A DNA stretch of 64,000 nucleotides from the NCBI GenBank assembly GCA_002633025.1, contig NMRB01000298.1, forward strand, positions 77,694-141,693, written 5' to 3'. The stretch comes from Notospermus geniculatus (lineage: Eukaryota; Nemertea; Pilidiophora; Heteronemertea; Lineidae). Below the pieces are notes generated by a model, which searched no databases, was not told the origin of the DNA, and saw only the letters and a program-made list of their open reading frames with translations. The translations under genes and the position numbers were made by a program. This document shows, piece after piece, positions 10,721-20,721 of the stretch (its first letter is position 1; the number at the start of each line of letters is the position of its first letter).

Positions 10721-10927
10721 GGGGAACTTTCCTACCGTCAGAGGCCACTACGAGTTAGCGGTCCAAGAACGTCATGAAATTTGACGTCACAGGGCAGAAA
10801 TGCATGCCACAACGTCATCCATAATGACGTGGACGTCGTGGCTCACGCATTTTGACGTCAAATTTCATGAATTTTGTGACGTTCTTGGACCGCTAGCATG
10901 CGGCCTCTAACGGCAGGAAAGTTCCCC
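10721..10927. mobile_element. Foldback MITE inside the repeat cluster, 207 bp
   Basis: Ends GGGGAACTTTCC and GGAAAGTTCCCC are the tips of long imperfect inverted arms (10721-10800 and 10848-10927). The uninterrupted sequence GGCATCAATTGGTACAGAGG in other C modules shows exactly where it inserted. The flanks fit an AT duplication, or no duplication if the tip base is counted as element. Confidence 0.8.
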
Positions 10928-11278
10928 ATTGGTACAGAGGACAGAAATAGCCTTCTTGTCAACGCAGTGACTGTGCAATCGTGAACAGTCTTCTCTTCCG
11001 GACAGGATATCAGAGGCATTGGCCATTGAGAATAGCAGGCCACTTTTCCACTGTTTACAAGATACATTCAGGTTGAGGGCACACCGTGGCATGCAGCAAC
11101 ATCAATGACTCTCTGCACGAATTTTTGAAGTGGCACCGATGGACAAACAAGATGACGAATGTACATTCACTCAGCATAAGGAATATACACTTATAGACTA
11201 TGAGATAGAAGGGGCCTAGGGAGCGAAGAAACAGGCTTTGCACCACCAATATACAGTTGTCACGATTTCACCAAAGGG

Positions 11279-11647
11279 ATGGCTCAAGCTTCTCGACGTC
11301 GTGGCCGACTCTTGTCATCAAAGTACCTGATGAAATTCACAGTATTGGATAGTGATGCAGACGAGAAATATCCCGCATCATCCAAAAGTTTTAGAAAGCT
11401 TAAGGAAAATGGTTTAGGTTTGCAAAATTTAAATGTCCGCGCCGACTTATCAGAGCGGGACTTGGTTGCTCGCCTCATTCGGCCTTTTCCACGACTCCAG
11501 AGACAGACACGCCTGCTGTTCAAGATGGCCGATGCCTCGGGAAACCTCCACGGTTTCCATAAGGGACAGAGGACAAACAAGATGACGAATGGACATTTAC
11601 GCAGCATAAGGAATATACACTTAGACTGTGAGACCGAAGGGGCCTAG
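11279..11647 (+). CDS. Module A1 open frame, unknown function
   Basis: A 122-codon frame starts at ATG 11279 (MAQASRRRGR) and contains a basic N-terminus, the segment KYLMKFTVLDSDADEK, then SFRKLKENGLG, LNVRADLSERDLVARL and a Phe-Pro-Arg-Leu end. The alternation looks like a small folded domain (strand, helix, strand, helix). It reminds me weakly of N-terminal segments in expanded invertebrate G2E3-like proteins, but I cannot support a name. No splice sites or promoter are evident. It may be only a fossil of a gene fragment spread by repeats. Confidence 0.35.
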   Translation: MAQASRRRGRLLSSKYLMKFTVLDSDADEKYPASSKSFRKLKENGLGLQNLNVRADLSERDLVARLIRPFPRLQRQTRLLFKMADASGNLHGFHKGQRTNKMTNGHLRSIRNIHLDCETEGA

Positions 11648-11708
11648 GGGGCGAAGAAACAGGCTTAGCAGCACCATTGTACAGTTGTCACGATTTCATC
11701 AAAGAAAC

Positions 11709-12152
11709 ATGGCTCAAGCTTCTCGACGTCGTGGCCGACCTTTGTCATCAAAGTACCTGATGAAATTCACAGTATTGGATAGTGATGCACATGAGAAACG
11801 TCCCGCATCATCCAAAAGTTTTAGAAAGCTTAAGGAAAATGGTTTAGGTTTGCAAAATTTAAATGTCCGTGCCGACTTACCAGAGCGGGACTTGGTTGCT
11901 CGCCTCATTCGGCGTTTTCCACGACTCCAGATACAGACACGCCTGCTGTTCAAGATGGCCGGTGCCTCGGGAAACCTCCATGGTTTCCATGAGGGAGAGA
12001 GGACTGTTCGGCACTTGCACAGCCATTGCAGCATATACAAGAAGGCTATCTATGTCCTCCCAACTGTACCAATCCCTATTGATGCACCTCGGGCTTCCCG
12101 GAAGGAGCCGGTGCCACCACAGGCACAAGAGCAATCAAGACGGACGAGCTGA
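11709..12152 (+). CDS. Module A2 plus D open frame, unknown function
   Basis: From ATG 11709 the frame crosses the A domain and runs on through the D module to 12152 (148 codons), ending in a Pro/Gln-rich stretch (PPQAQEQSRRTS). It is 430 bp downstream of A1 and nearly identical to it across the A domain. The same A-to-D fusion recurs at 14702-15112 with a different 5' end. Coding status is uncertain; long open frames could simply reflect recent duplication. Confidence 0.35.
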   Translation: MAQASRRRGRPLSSKYLMKFTVLDSDAHEKRPASSKSFRKLKENGLGLQNLNVRADLPERDLVARLIRRFPRLQIQTRLLFKMAGASGNLHGFHEGERTVRHLHSHCSIYKKAIYVLPTVPIPIDAPRASRKEPVPPQAQEQSRRTS

Positions 12153-12257
12153 CTCGTAGGCATCGTCCGTCCCCAAAAGCATGGAACATGGTAAAACTCC
12201 AAGGGTGGCATCAATTGTATAGTCACTGTGTTGACAAGAAGGCTATTTCTGTCCTCT

Positions 12258-12612
12258 TTTTTTTTTTTTATATGTATTGATCTTTATTATCCAAGGGTAC
12301 AACAGGCGAATCGCCTATATAAGTGCCCAATACAGAAGAAAACATAGAATACAAGATGGGTGCAGTGCAGGAAAGAAAAAGTAGGTCCAGCTAGCTACCC
12401 AGGAATAATACAGGGTTGGAGCCACCACTGTCTTCTCCCAGCAAAAGCAAAGAAAAGCCTATTGTTCAGTTGTGTGAACAACAGGGATCCCCCCTACCCC
12501 GGCCAAAAAAGCAATGGCAGCTCCAACCCTGTAATATACTGCAACAACACATGTGCGGAAGATGCAGGCTCCCACGCCAAAAGAAAGAGCCCCCATCCAC
12601 CTATATCAACAC
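12258..12612 (-). mobile_element. Retroposed insertion with 13-bp target duplication
   Basis: ATTTCTGTCCTCT occurs at 12245-12257 and again at 12613-12625. In other copies of the host repeat it occurs once. The insert begins with a T run (12258-12269), the complement of a poly(A) tail, and its minus strand ends in TACCCTTGGATAATAAAGAT before the tail, a pattern typical of LINE or SINE 3' ends. An inverted pair, CAGGGTTGGAGC (12412) and GCTCCAACCCTG (12522), lies inside. No protein is encoded, so it is a SINE or a 5'-truncated LINE. Confidence 0.85.
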
Positions 12613-12958
12613 ATTTCTGTCCTCTGTACCAATTATTGGTACAGAGGACAGAAATAGCCTTCTTCTCACCACAGTGACTATGCAATCGTGAACAGTCTTC
12701 TCTTCCAGACGGGATATCGGAGGCATTGGCCATTGCGAATAGCAGGCCACTTTTCCACTGTTTACAAGGTACATTCAAGTGGAGGGTATAGCGTGGCATG
12801 CAGCAATATAAATGACTCTCTGCACGAATTTTTGAAGTGGAACCGATGGAGAAACAAGATGACAAACAGACATTCACTCAGCATAAGGAATATACACTCA
12901 TAGACTGTGAGACAGAAGGGGCCTAGGGAGTGAAGAAACAGGCTTCAACGAAAGAAAC

Positions 12959-13233
12959 ATGGCTGAAGCTTCTCGACATCGTGGCTGACCCTTGTCATCA
13001 ACGTACCTGATGAAATTCACAGTATTGGATAGTGATGCAGATGAGAAACGTCCCACATCATCCAAAAGTTTTAGAAAGCTTAAGGAAAATGGTTTAGGTA
13101 CGCAAAATTTAAATGTCCGCGCCGACATATCAGAGCGAGACTTTTGCTCTCCTCATTCGACGTTTTCCGTGATTCCAGGGGCAGACGTGCCTGCTGTTCA
13201 AGATGGCAGATGCCTCCATGATGGTTTCCATAA
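12959..13233 (+). repeat. Module A3, stop at codon 10
   Basis: Same domain as A1, but the frame from ATG 12959 hits TGA where A1 has CGA. Translation could restart at the Met of KYLMKF. After the A module comes a segment (GGGCGGCGCACACGAGCGAC onward) that also follows A6 at 15890, then the N at 13374. Confidence 0.6.
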
Positions 13234-13289
13234 AGGGCGGCGCACACGAGCGACTAAATCTGGGCGACCGCCGACGAGACTGGTGGTGC

Positions 13290-14185
13290 GACTAGACATC
13301 AGCCAATCAGAAGCGTCAAATCTTGTCGCTTTGGCGGTCGGAAGCCAAGTCGGCCGACAAATCGGTCAAAATTNGAACATAAATATGTTGTTATACAACA
13401 TAAATACATTTGTACAATATAAATATATTTAGTATATAATATTGCAACAAAAAACATGCCATAGTCCTGGTATATAAGAATGGCATTGTTGAATGATTCA
13501 ACATAATGGGTATCCTTGCAGACCCTGTAGTAATCTGCATTTTTGTACATAGGAAGTGACTTGAGAAATTTTGATAAAAGTTGCTCAGCCACAGGATCAG
13601 TCAGATAAGAGGCACTTTGCTGGGTTCGTATCCAGGATCAGAACGACATCTGGAATCAGGGTGGCAGTTGGTATGAACATTTTTGTAGTGGGGGATGATA
13701 CCATCGATATTGGCGCGTAACTGTTCAGCAGAATCATTGCACGTTTTCATCGACCAGTAGATATGTGTATTTATCGAACCAGCTTGTCTGTGAGTTCAGG
13801 GTGCCATGTTTTTCCCTCCTGTGATTTGTTCCCCTTCGTGATTTTGGCCATCTCCCTTGCAACACCTTTGCACGTGTGCCATGTGTCATTGCCATTATGG
13901 GTTGGCTGCCGTTGTTTGCGAACAAATTTGGTGACAGAGGCATTGTTGTCATGCGAATGGGTCCTAATAGAGTTGTTGCTTATTCGGGACTGTCTTGGGA
14001 CCTGTACTGTCCGGGGGTAATATTAGGTAACATCACAATATCCCCTTTCAGGCAGGGCCTATGTCTCATTGCACTGTCCTGGAATAATAACAGCCCGTTG
14101 CGAACAATTGGCACTACTTACGACATTCAGGTGACATAACAACAAGGGGATAGTGGTGGTTGGTTCTGTGTCATAATTCATACAC
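13290..14185 (-). pseudogene. Family-T transposase relic, copy 1
   Basis: Read on the minus strand from about 14140 downward: ITPGQYRSQ, then NDTWHVCKGVAREMAKI, then GKTWHPELTDK, then GIIPHYKNVHTNCHPDSRCR with YEPS, then YRVCKDTHYVESFNNAILIY near 13530-13480. These blocks align with the relics at 29-32 kb and 56-57 kb, so they form one family. It looks like a DDE-type transposase lineage common in invertebrates; I cannot assign its superfamily. Several frame changes and a stop region near 13430 show decay. Confidence 0.6.
13374..13374. other. Assembly join (single N)
   Basis: Sequence type changes abruptly here, from the cluster-associated insert to a family-T transposase relic on the minus strand. 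Order and distance across it are not certain. Confidence 0.8.
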
Positions 14186-14191
14186 CTAAAT

Positions 14192-14192
14192 N
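14192..14192. other. Assembly join (single N)
   Basis: The repeat cluster resumes directly after this N with GGGGCGAAGAAACAGGCTTA, a normal cluster joint. Together with the N at 13374 it brackets an 817-bp contig carrying the family-T relic. Confidence 0.8.
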
Positions 14193-14253
14193 GGGGCGAA
14201 GAAACAGGCTTAGCACCACCATTGTACAGTTGTCACGATTTCACCAAAGAAAC

Positions 14254-14586
14254 ATGGCTCAAGCTTCTCGACGTCGTGGCCGACACTTGTCATCAAAGTA
14301 CCTGATCAAATTCACAGTATTGGATAGTGATGCAGACGAGAAACGTCCCGCATCATCCAAAAGTTTTAGAAAGCTTAAGGAAAATGGTTTAGGTACGCAA
14401 AATTTAAATGTCCGCGCCGACATATCAGAGCGGGACTTGTTGCTCTCCTCATTCGACCTTTTCCCCGATACCAGGGGCAGACGTGCCTGCTGTTCAAGGG
14501 GAAACCTTCACGGTTTCCATAAGGGAGAGAGGACAAACAAGATGACGAATGGACATTTACGCAGCATAAGGAATATACACTTATAG
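14254..14586 (+). repeat. Module A4, open from ATG
   Basis: The frame from ATG 14254 is open for 111 codons and has CGA at codon 10. It lacks about 26 bp near 14500 (CAAGATGGCCGATGCCTCGG in A1), so the end of the domain differs from A1. Confidence 0.55.
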
Positions 14587-14669
14587 ACTGTGAGACAGAA
14601 GGGGCATAGGGAGTGAAGAAACGGGCTTTCACCACCATTGTAGAGTTGTCACTCCTTCAAGAAAGAAAC

Positions 14670-15135
14670 ATGGCTACGTTTCTCGACGTCGTGGCTGACC
14701 CTTGTCATCAAAGTACCTGATGAAATTCACAGTACTGGATAGTGATGCACATGAGGAACGTCTCACATCATCCAAAAGTTTTAGAAAGCTTAAGGAAAAT
14801 GGTTTAGGTTTGCAAAATTTAAATGTCCACGCCGACCTATCAGAGCGGGACTTGGTTGCTCGCCTCATTCGGCGTTTTCCACGACTCCAGAGACAGACAC
14901 CCCTGTTGTTCAAGATGGCCGATGTCTTGGGAAACCTCCACGGTTTCCATGAGGGAGAGAGGACTGTTCGGCACTTGCACAGCCATTGCAGCATGTACAA
15001 GAAGGCTATCTATGTCCTCCCAACTGTACCAATTCCTATTAATGCACCTCGGGCTTCCCGGGAGGAGCTGGTGCCACCGCAGGCACAAGAGCAATCAAGA
15101 CGGACGAGCTGACTCGTAGGCATTGTCCGTCCCCA
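14670..15135 (+). repeat. Modules A5 and D
   Basis: A5 has lost one base near its start (GCTACGTTTC instead of GCTCAAGCTTC), which shifts the first codons. From 14702 the domain frame is open through D to 15112. D here is nearly identical to that at 12004-12175. Confidence 0.55.
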
Positions 15136-15173
15136 AAAGCATGGAACATGGTAAAAATCCAAGGGTGGCATCA

Positions 15174-15283
15174 ATTGCATAGTCACTGTGTTGACAAGAA
15201 GGCTATTTCTGTCCTCTGTACCAATTATTGGTACAGAGGACAGAAATAGCCTTCTTCTCACCACAGTGACTATGCAATCGTGA
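15174..15283. repeat. Near-perfect 110-bp inverted repeat (two C modules head to head)
   Basis: The left arm includes AAGAAGGCTATTTCTGTCCT and the right arm AGGACAGAAATAGCCTTCTT, meeting at CCAATTATTGG (15222-15232). Only a few mismatches are seen. The same junction occurs at 12612-12680, where the retroposed element split the left arm. Confidence 0.85.
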
Positions 15284-15615
15284 ACAGTCTTCTCTTCCAG
15301 ACGGGATATCGGAGCCTTCTTCTCACCACAGTGACTATGCAATCATGAACAGTCTTCTCTTCTAGACGGGATATCGGAGGCATTGGCCATTGCGAATAGC
15401 AGGCCACTTTTCCACTGTTTACAAGGTACATTCAAGTGGAGGGTATAGCGTGGCATGCAGCAATATAAATGACTCTCTGCACGAATTTATGAAGTGGCAC
15501 CGATGGAGAAACAAGATAACGAACAGACATTCACTCAGCATAAGGAATATACACTTATAGACTGTGAGACAGAAGGGGCCTAGGGAGTGAAGAAACAGGC
15601 TTCAACGAAAGAAAC

Positions 15616-15890
15616 ATGGCTGAAGCTTCTCGACGTCGTGGCTGACCCTTGTCATCAAAGTACCTGATGAAATTCACAGTATTGGATAGTGATGCAGATG
15701 AGAAACGTCCCACATCATCCAAAAGTTTTAGAAAGCTTAAGGAAAATGGTTTAGGTACGCAAAATTTAAATGTCCGCGCCGACATATCAGAGCGAGACTT
15801 GTTGCTCTCCTCATTCGACGTTTTCCGCGATTCCAGGGGCAGACGTGCCTGCTGTTCAAGATGGCAGATGCCTCCATGGTTTCCATAAAG
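15616..15890 (+). repeat. Module A6, stop at codon 10
   Basis: Same TGA as A3 and the same following insert (about 15890-15990). The shared joint shows that A3 and A6 descend from one duplicated unit. Confidence 0.6.
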
Positions 15891-16152
15891 GGCGGTGCAC
15901 ACGAGCGACTAAATCTGGGCGACCGCCGACGAGACTGGTGGTGCGACTAGACATCAGCCAATCAGAAGCGTCAAATCTTGTCGCTTTGTGCGTAACGCTG
16001 GGGCGGGGGGGAGGGCGTAACGGCAAACCGCGTTGATGGACACCTCCCAACAGGCAGCATCTGGTCACAGTCTTCGGGTGGGACGGCCTGCCATGCTGAA
16101 AGTGTTGTGGCTGAACTGTCCCTCAGACAGTTATTTGACTGATACATGTATA

Positions 16153-16275
16153 ATGGCTGATATTCAAAAAGCTAGCAAATGCTTTTACATGTACTTCAGG
16201 TTTTGTAGTAACATTGAATTTCGCTGTACAAATCTAAAGTAAAAGCATTTGCTAACGTTTATTAATACCAGCCAA
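16153..16275. mobile_element. Small MITE-like inverted repeat
   Basis: GCTAGCAAATGCTTTTAC at 16172-16189 pairs with GTAAAAGCATTTGCTAACG at about 16240-16258. Outer parts (GGCTGATATT and AATACCAGCC) pair imperfectly. Total length is about 120 bp. Confidence 0.55.
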
Positions 16276-16544
16276 TAGCTGGACCATGACCAGGTGTGAC
16301 AGGAAACAACGTCCTAGGAATGCAAGTCCGCCCAACAATAGCCTGCTATTGCAAGGTTATATTCGAATGGTCGTGGTCTCTCTAGCCAAATATTCTACTC
16401 TCTCGCTGTACAATAAAACCTGACTTTGATTCCAGGGGACTTTGATACCTGTCACACCTGTACTGTCCTCCAAAATTGGTTCTGTAATAGCCAAGTAGGC
16501 CTACCATATACCTTTGGTCAGTCAGCATAACGAATCACAGAGTG

Positions 16545-17082
16545 GAACCATTCAAAGTGAATTTAGACCAACGAATTATGACACAGAACCACATCATCTC
16601 CTTATTGTTATGTCGCATCAATGTCGCAAGTAGTGCCAGGTTACAAGTACTTGTTCGCAAAGGGCTGTTATTATTCCAGGTCAGCGCAATGAGACATAGG
16701 CGCTGCCTGAAAGGGGATATTGTTATGTTACATAATAGTACCCCCGGACAGTACAGGTCCCGAATAAGCAACGACTCTAATAGGAACACCTTCCCTGTCA
16801 TCAAAGTACCTGATGAAATTCACAGTATTGGATAGTGATGCAGATGAGAAACGTCCCAAATCATCCAATATGTGTCTTTATCGAACCAGCTTTGTCTGTG
16901 AGTTCAGGGTGCCATGTTTTTCCCTCCTGTGATTTTTTCCCCTTCGCGATTTTGGCCATCTCCCTTGCAACACCTTTGCACGTGTGCCATGTGTCATTGC
17001 CATTACGGGTTGGCTGCCGTTGTTTGCGAACAAATTTGGTGACAGAGGCATTGTTGTCATGCGAATGGATCCTAATAGGAAC
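16545..17082. pseudogene. Family-T fragments, partly inverted, around a partial A module
   Basis: Segment 16560-16785 is the inverse of 13970-14180. Segment 16868-17082 repeats 13755-13965 in the same orientation, and its minus strand reads NDTWHTCKGVAREMAKI and GKTWHPELTDKAGSIKTHI. Between them lies a 75-bp piece of module A (16793-16868). The joint CCTAATAGGAACAC..TTCCCTGTCATC occurs twice (16779 and 17079). This is a local rearrangement of one T copy and A modules. Confidence 0.65.
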
Positions 17083-17089
17083 ACTTTCC

Positions 17090-17330
17090 CTGTCATCAAA
17101 GTACCTGATGAAATTCACAGTATTGGATAGTGATGCAGATGAGAAACGTCCCAAATCATCCAAAAGTTTTAGAAAGCTTAAGGAAAATGGTTTAGGTACG
17201 CAAAATTTAAATGTCTGCGCCGACATATCAGAGCGGGACTTGTTGCTCTCCTCATTCGACGTTTTCCGCGATTCCAGGGACAGACGTGCCTGCTGTTCAA
17301 GGGGAAACGTCCACGGTTTCCATAAGGGAG
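17090..17330 (+). repeat. Module A8, 5'-truncated
   Basis: Starts at TGTCATCAAAGTACC, fused to the T relic, and so lacks the ATG-containing start. It also lacks the same 26-bp stretch as A4. Confidence 0.6.
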
Positions 17331-17471
17331 AGAGGACAAACAAGATGACGAATGGACATTTACGCAGCATAAGGAATATACACTTATAGACTGTGAGACA
17401 GAAGGGACATAGGGAGTGAAGAAACAGGCTTTCACCACCATTGTACAGTTGTCACTCTTTCAAGAAAGAAA

Positions 17472-17520
17472 CATGGCTAAGTTTCTCGACGTCGTGGCCA
17501 ACCCCTGTCATCAAAGTACC
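17472..17520 (+). repeat. Module A9, 3'-truncated and fused to C/B
   Basis: The module begins normally (ATGGCTAAGTTTCTCGACG) and breaks after CATCAAAGTACC into CTTCTTGTCACTACAGTG of a C module. This is a recombination joint inside the A domain. Confidence 0.6.
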
Positions 17521-17813
17521 TTCTTGTCACTACAGTGTAATCGTGAACAGTCTTCTCTTCCAGACGGGATATCGGAGGCATTGGCCATTGCGAATAGCAG
17601 GCCACTTTTCCACTGTTTACAAGGTACATTCAAGTGGAGGGTATAGCGTGGCATGCAGCAATATAAATGACTCTCTGCACGAATTTTTGAAGTGGCACCG
17701 ATGGAGAAACAAGATGACGAACAGACATTCACTCAGCATAAGGAATATACACTTACAGACTGTGAGACAGAAGCGGCCTAGGGAGTGAAGAAACAGGCTT
17801 CAACGAAAGAAAC

Positions 17814-18910
17814 ATGGCTGAAGCTTCTCGACGTCGTGGCTGACCCTTGTCATCAAAAGTACCTGATGAAATTCACAGTATTGGATAGTGATGCAGATGA
17901 GAAACGTCCCACATCATCCAAAAGTTTTAGAAAGCTTAAGGAAAATGGTTTAGGTACGCAAAATTTAAATGTCCGCGCAGACATATCAGAGCGGGACTTG
18001 TTGCTCTCCTCATTCGACGTTTTCCGCGATTCCAGGGGCAGACGTGCCTGCTGTTCAAGATGGCAGATGCCTCGGGAAACCTCCATGGTTTCCATAAGGG
18101 AGAGAGGACAAACAAGATGACGAATAGACATTCACTCAGCATAAGGAATATACACTTATAGACTATGAGATAGAAGCGGCCTAGGGAGCGAAGAAACAGG
18201 CTTTGCACCACCATTGTACAGTTGTCACAATTTCACCAAAGAAACATGCCTAAAGCTTCTCGACGTCGTGGCTGACCCTTGTCATCAAAGTACCTGATGA
18301 AATTCACAGTATTGGATAGTGATGCAGATGAGAAATGTCCCACATCATCCAAAAGTTTTAGAAAGCTTAAGGAAAATGGTTTAGGTACGCAAAATTTAAA
18401 TGTCCGCGCCAACATACCACAGCGGGACTTGTTGCTCTCCTCATTCGACGTTTTCCGCGATTCCAGGGGCAGACGTGCCTGCAGTTCAAGATGGCAGATG
18501 CCTCGGGAAACCTCCACGGTGTCCATAAGGGAGAGAGGACAAACAAGATGACGAATAGACATTTACGCAGCGTAAGGAATATACACTTATAGACTGTGAG
18601 ACAGAAGGGGCATAGGGAGTGATGAAACAGGCTTTCACCACCATTGTACAGTTGTCACGATTTCACCGAAAGAAACATGGCTGAAGTTTCTCGACGTCGT
18701 GGCCGACCCTTGTCATCAAAGTACCTGATGAAATTCACAGTATTGGATAGTGAGAGTGATGCACATGAGAAACGTCTCACATCATCCAAAAGTTTTAGAA
18801 AGCTTAAGGAAAATGGTTTAGGTTCGGAAAATTTAAATGTCCGCGCCGACTTATCAGGGCAGGACTTGGTTGCTTGCCTCATTCGGCGTTTTCCGTGACT
18901 CCGGAAACAG
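17814..18910 (+). repeat. Modules A10, A11 and A12 in tandem
   Basis: Starts at 17814, 18246 and 18677, giving periods of 432 and 431 bp. A10 and A11 carry TGA at codon 10. A11's first codons read ATGCCTAAAGC. A12 has CGA at codon 10 and an extra 6 bp (GAGAGT) in the DSDA segment, giving DSESDA, in frame. This is the cleanest tandem part of the cluster. Confidence 0.7.
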
Positions 18911-19129
18911 ACACGCCAGCTGTTCAAGACGGCCGATGCCTCGGGAAAACTCCACGGTTTCCCAGAGGGAGAGAGGACTGTTCAGCACTTGCACAGCCAC
19001 TGCGGCACGTAGAAGAAGGCTATTTATATCCTCCCAACTGTACCAATTCCTACTGAGGCACCTCACGCTCCCCGGAAGAAACCGGCAACAGAGCAATCAG
19101 GACGGACAAGCCGACTCGTAGGCATCGTC

Positions 19130-20420
19130 CATCCCCAAAAGCTAGCATGGTCGGTGGAACATGGTAAAAATCCAAGGGTGGCATCAGTTGGTACAGAGGA
19201 AAGAAATAGCCTTAACGCAGTGACTGTGCAATTATGCAATAGCAGACCAATTTTTTCTGGAGTCTTGGAAGACGCACGGAACATGGTAAAAATGCAAGGG
19301 TGGCATCAATTAGTACAGAGGACAGAAATAGCCTTCTTGTCAACGCAGTGACGGTGCAATCGTGAACAGTCTTCTCTTCCTGATGGGACATCGGAGGCAT
19401 TGGCCATTGCAAATAGCAGGCCACTTCTTCCTGGAGTCTTGGAAGATGCATGGAACATGGTAAAAATCCAAGGGTGGCGGCATCAATTGGTACAAAGGAC
19501 AGAAATAGCCATCTTGTCAACGTAGTGGCTGTGCAATTGTGCAGTAGCAGGCCGCTTTTTCCTGGAGTCTTGGAAGACGCATGGAACATGTTAAAAATCT
19601 AAGGGTGGCATCAATTGGTACCGAGGACAGAAATAGCCTTCTTGTCAACGCAGTAACTGCGCAATCGTGAACAGTCTTCTCTTCCGGATGGGATATCGAG
19701 GCATTGGCCATTGCGAATAGCAGACCACTTTTTCCTGGAGTCTTGGAAGACACATGGAACACGGTAAAAAAACCCAAGCGTGGCATCAATTGGTATACAG
19801 AGGACAGAAATAGCCTATGTTGAAAACCGCATCCAATTATCTTGTTTTATCTCGACGATATTTGAAAAACACGCTGTCCATTTACTTATTTGAAAGACTG
19901 TACCTATTCCTATTGATGCACCTCGGGCTCCTCGGGAGGAGCTGGTGCCAGAGCAGGCGCCAGAGCAATCGGGACGGACGAGCCGACTCGTAGGGTGCAT
20001 CGTACTGGACCAAGGGTGGCATCAATTGGTACAGATGACAGAAATAGCCTTCTTGTCAACGCAGTTACTTTGCAATTGTGAACAGTCTTCTCTTCTGGAT
20101 GGGATATCGGAGGCATTGGCCATTGCGAATAGCTGGCCGCTTTTTCCTGGAGTTTTGGAAGATGTATGGAACGTGGTAAAAAACCAATGGTGGCATGAAT
20201 TGGTACAGAGGACAGAAATAGCCTTCTTGTCAACACAGTGACTGTGCAATCATAAACAGTCTGCTCTTCCGGATGGGATATCGGATGCATTGGCCATTGC
20301 GAATAGCAGGCCGCTTTTTCTTGGAGTCTTGGAGACACAGCTTGGGGAGCGGCCAAGCGTGGACATTTGAAATCTGCGAGCCTAATTTGCTGAACGTTTC
20401 TCATGTGGATTTTCAAGGAT
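19130..20420. repeat. Array of C modules
   Basis: Repeats of GGAACATGGTAAAAATCCAA, GGTGGCATCAATTGGTACAG, TGAACAGTCTTCTCTTCC and GGCATTGGCCATTGCGAATA recur with spacings of about 125-300 bp because single units have internal deletions. In one frame many units encode SEALAIANSRPLF and MVKIQGWHQLVQRTEIAFLS. The module edges vary, so it is not a simple satellite. Confidence 0.7.
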
Positions 20421-20489
20421 TGTCAGATAGTTTTCATCAATGGTCAGCCCTGATGTGGAGGAGAGTGCAATGTTTCTATTAATAAACAT

Positions 20490-20563
20490 AATTCTGTATC
20501 ACCTCATCATCACGTCACTACGTGATCACTTGAGATAGTGTACGCCCACTAGCTCCTCAGTTG
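20490..20563. repeat. DIRS left inverted terminal repeat
   Basis: Begins AATTCTGTATCACCTCATCA and ends CCCACTAGCTCCTCAG. Its first half is complementary to the ICR and its second half to the right ITR, as expected for DIRS elements, which replicate through a circle. Confidence 0.85.
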
Positions 20564-20721
20564 TGACCTCGCTACGCTCCCAGTAGGTCGTTAATTTCTT
20601 TTGCTCGTATATTGTGTACAGCGTTCGTTGTTGGATAAGGTAGGCCCTACACAGAGTGGTATTCGATTGGAAGACGTTTTGTTTTAAATATAGACGGTGA
20701 ACTTTGCGCGACATTACAATT

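Larger units (their letters stand above)
10460..20450. repeat. Mosaic repeat cluster of modules A, B, C and D
   Basis: About 10 kb is assembled from four recurrent modules. A encodes KYLMKFTVLDSDA (about 12 full or partial copies). B starts TTTACAAGGTACATTCAAGT and runs to TTTTTGAAGTGGCACC (copies near 10480, 11060, 12765, 15420, 17620). C is GAACATGGTAAAAATCCAAG plus GGTACAGAGGACAGAAATAG (about 10 copies, dense at 19.1-20.3 kb). D carries CCAACTGTACCAATCC and GACGGACGAGC (near 12010, 14970, 18990, 19900). Shared joints such as CATAAGGAATATACACTTA and GAAGAAACAGGCTT link A and B. Tandem A copies lie 416-432 bp apart. Divergence between copies is a few percent. No function is known to me. Confidence 0.85.

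Noticed and set aside
13376-13440. AT-rich origin or matrix-attachment site
   Set aside because: Only a short AT-rich hairpin (TATGTTG..CAACATA) beside a gap; no specific evidence.
10421-20420. Possible CRISPR-like array
   Set aside because: Units are far too long and variable, spacers are not unique short sequences, and the genome is eukaryotic.
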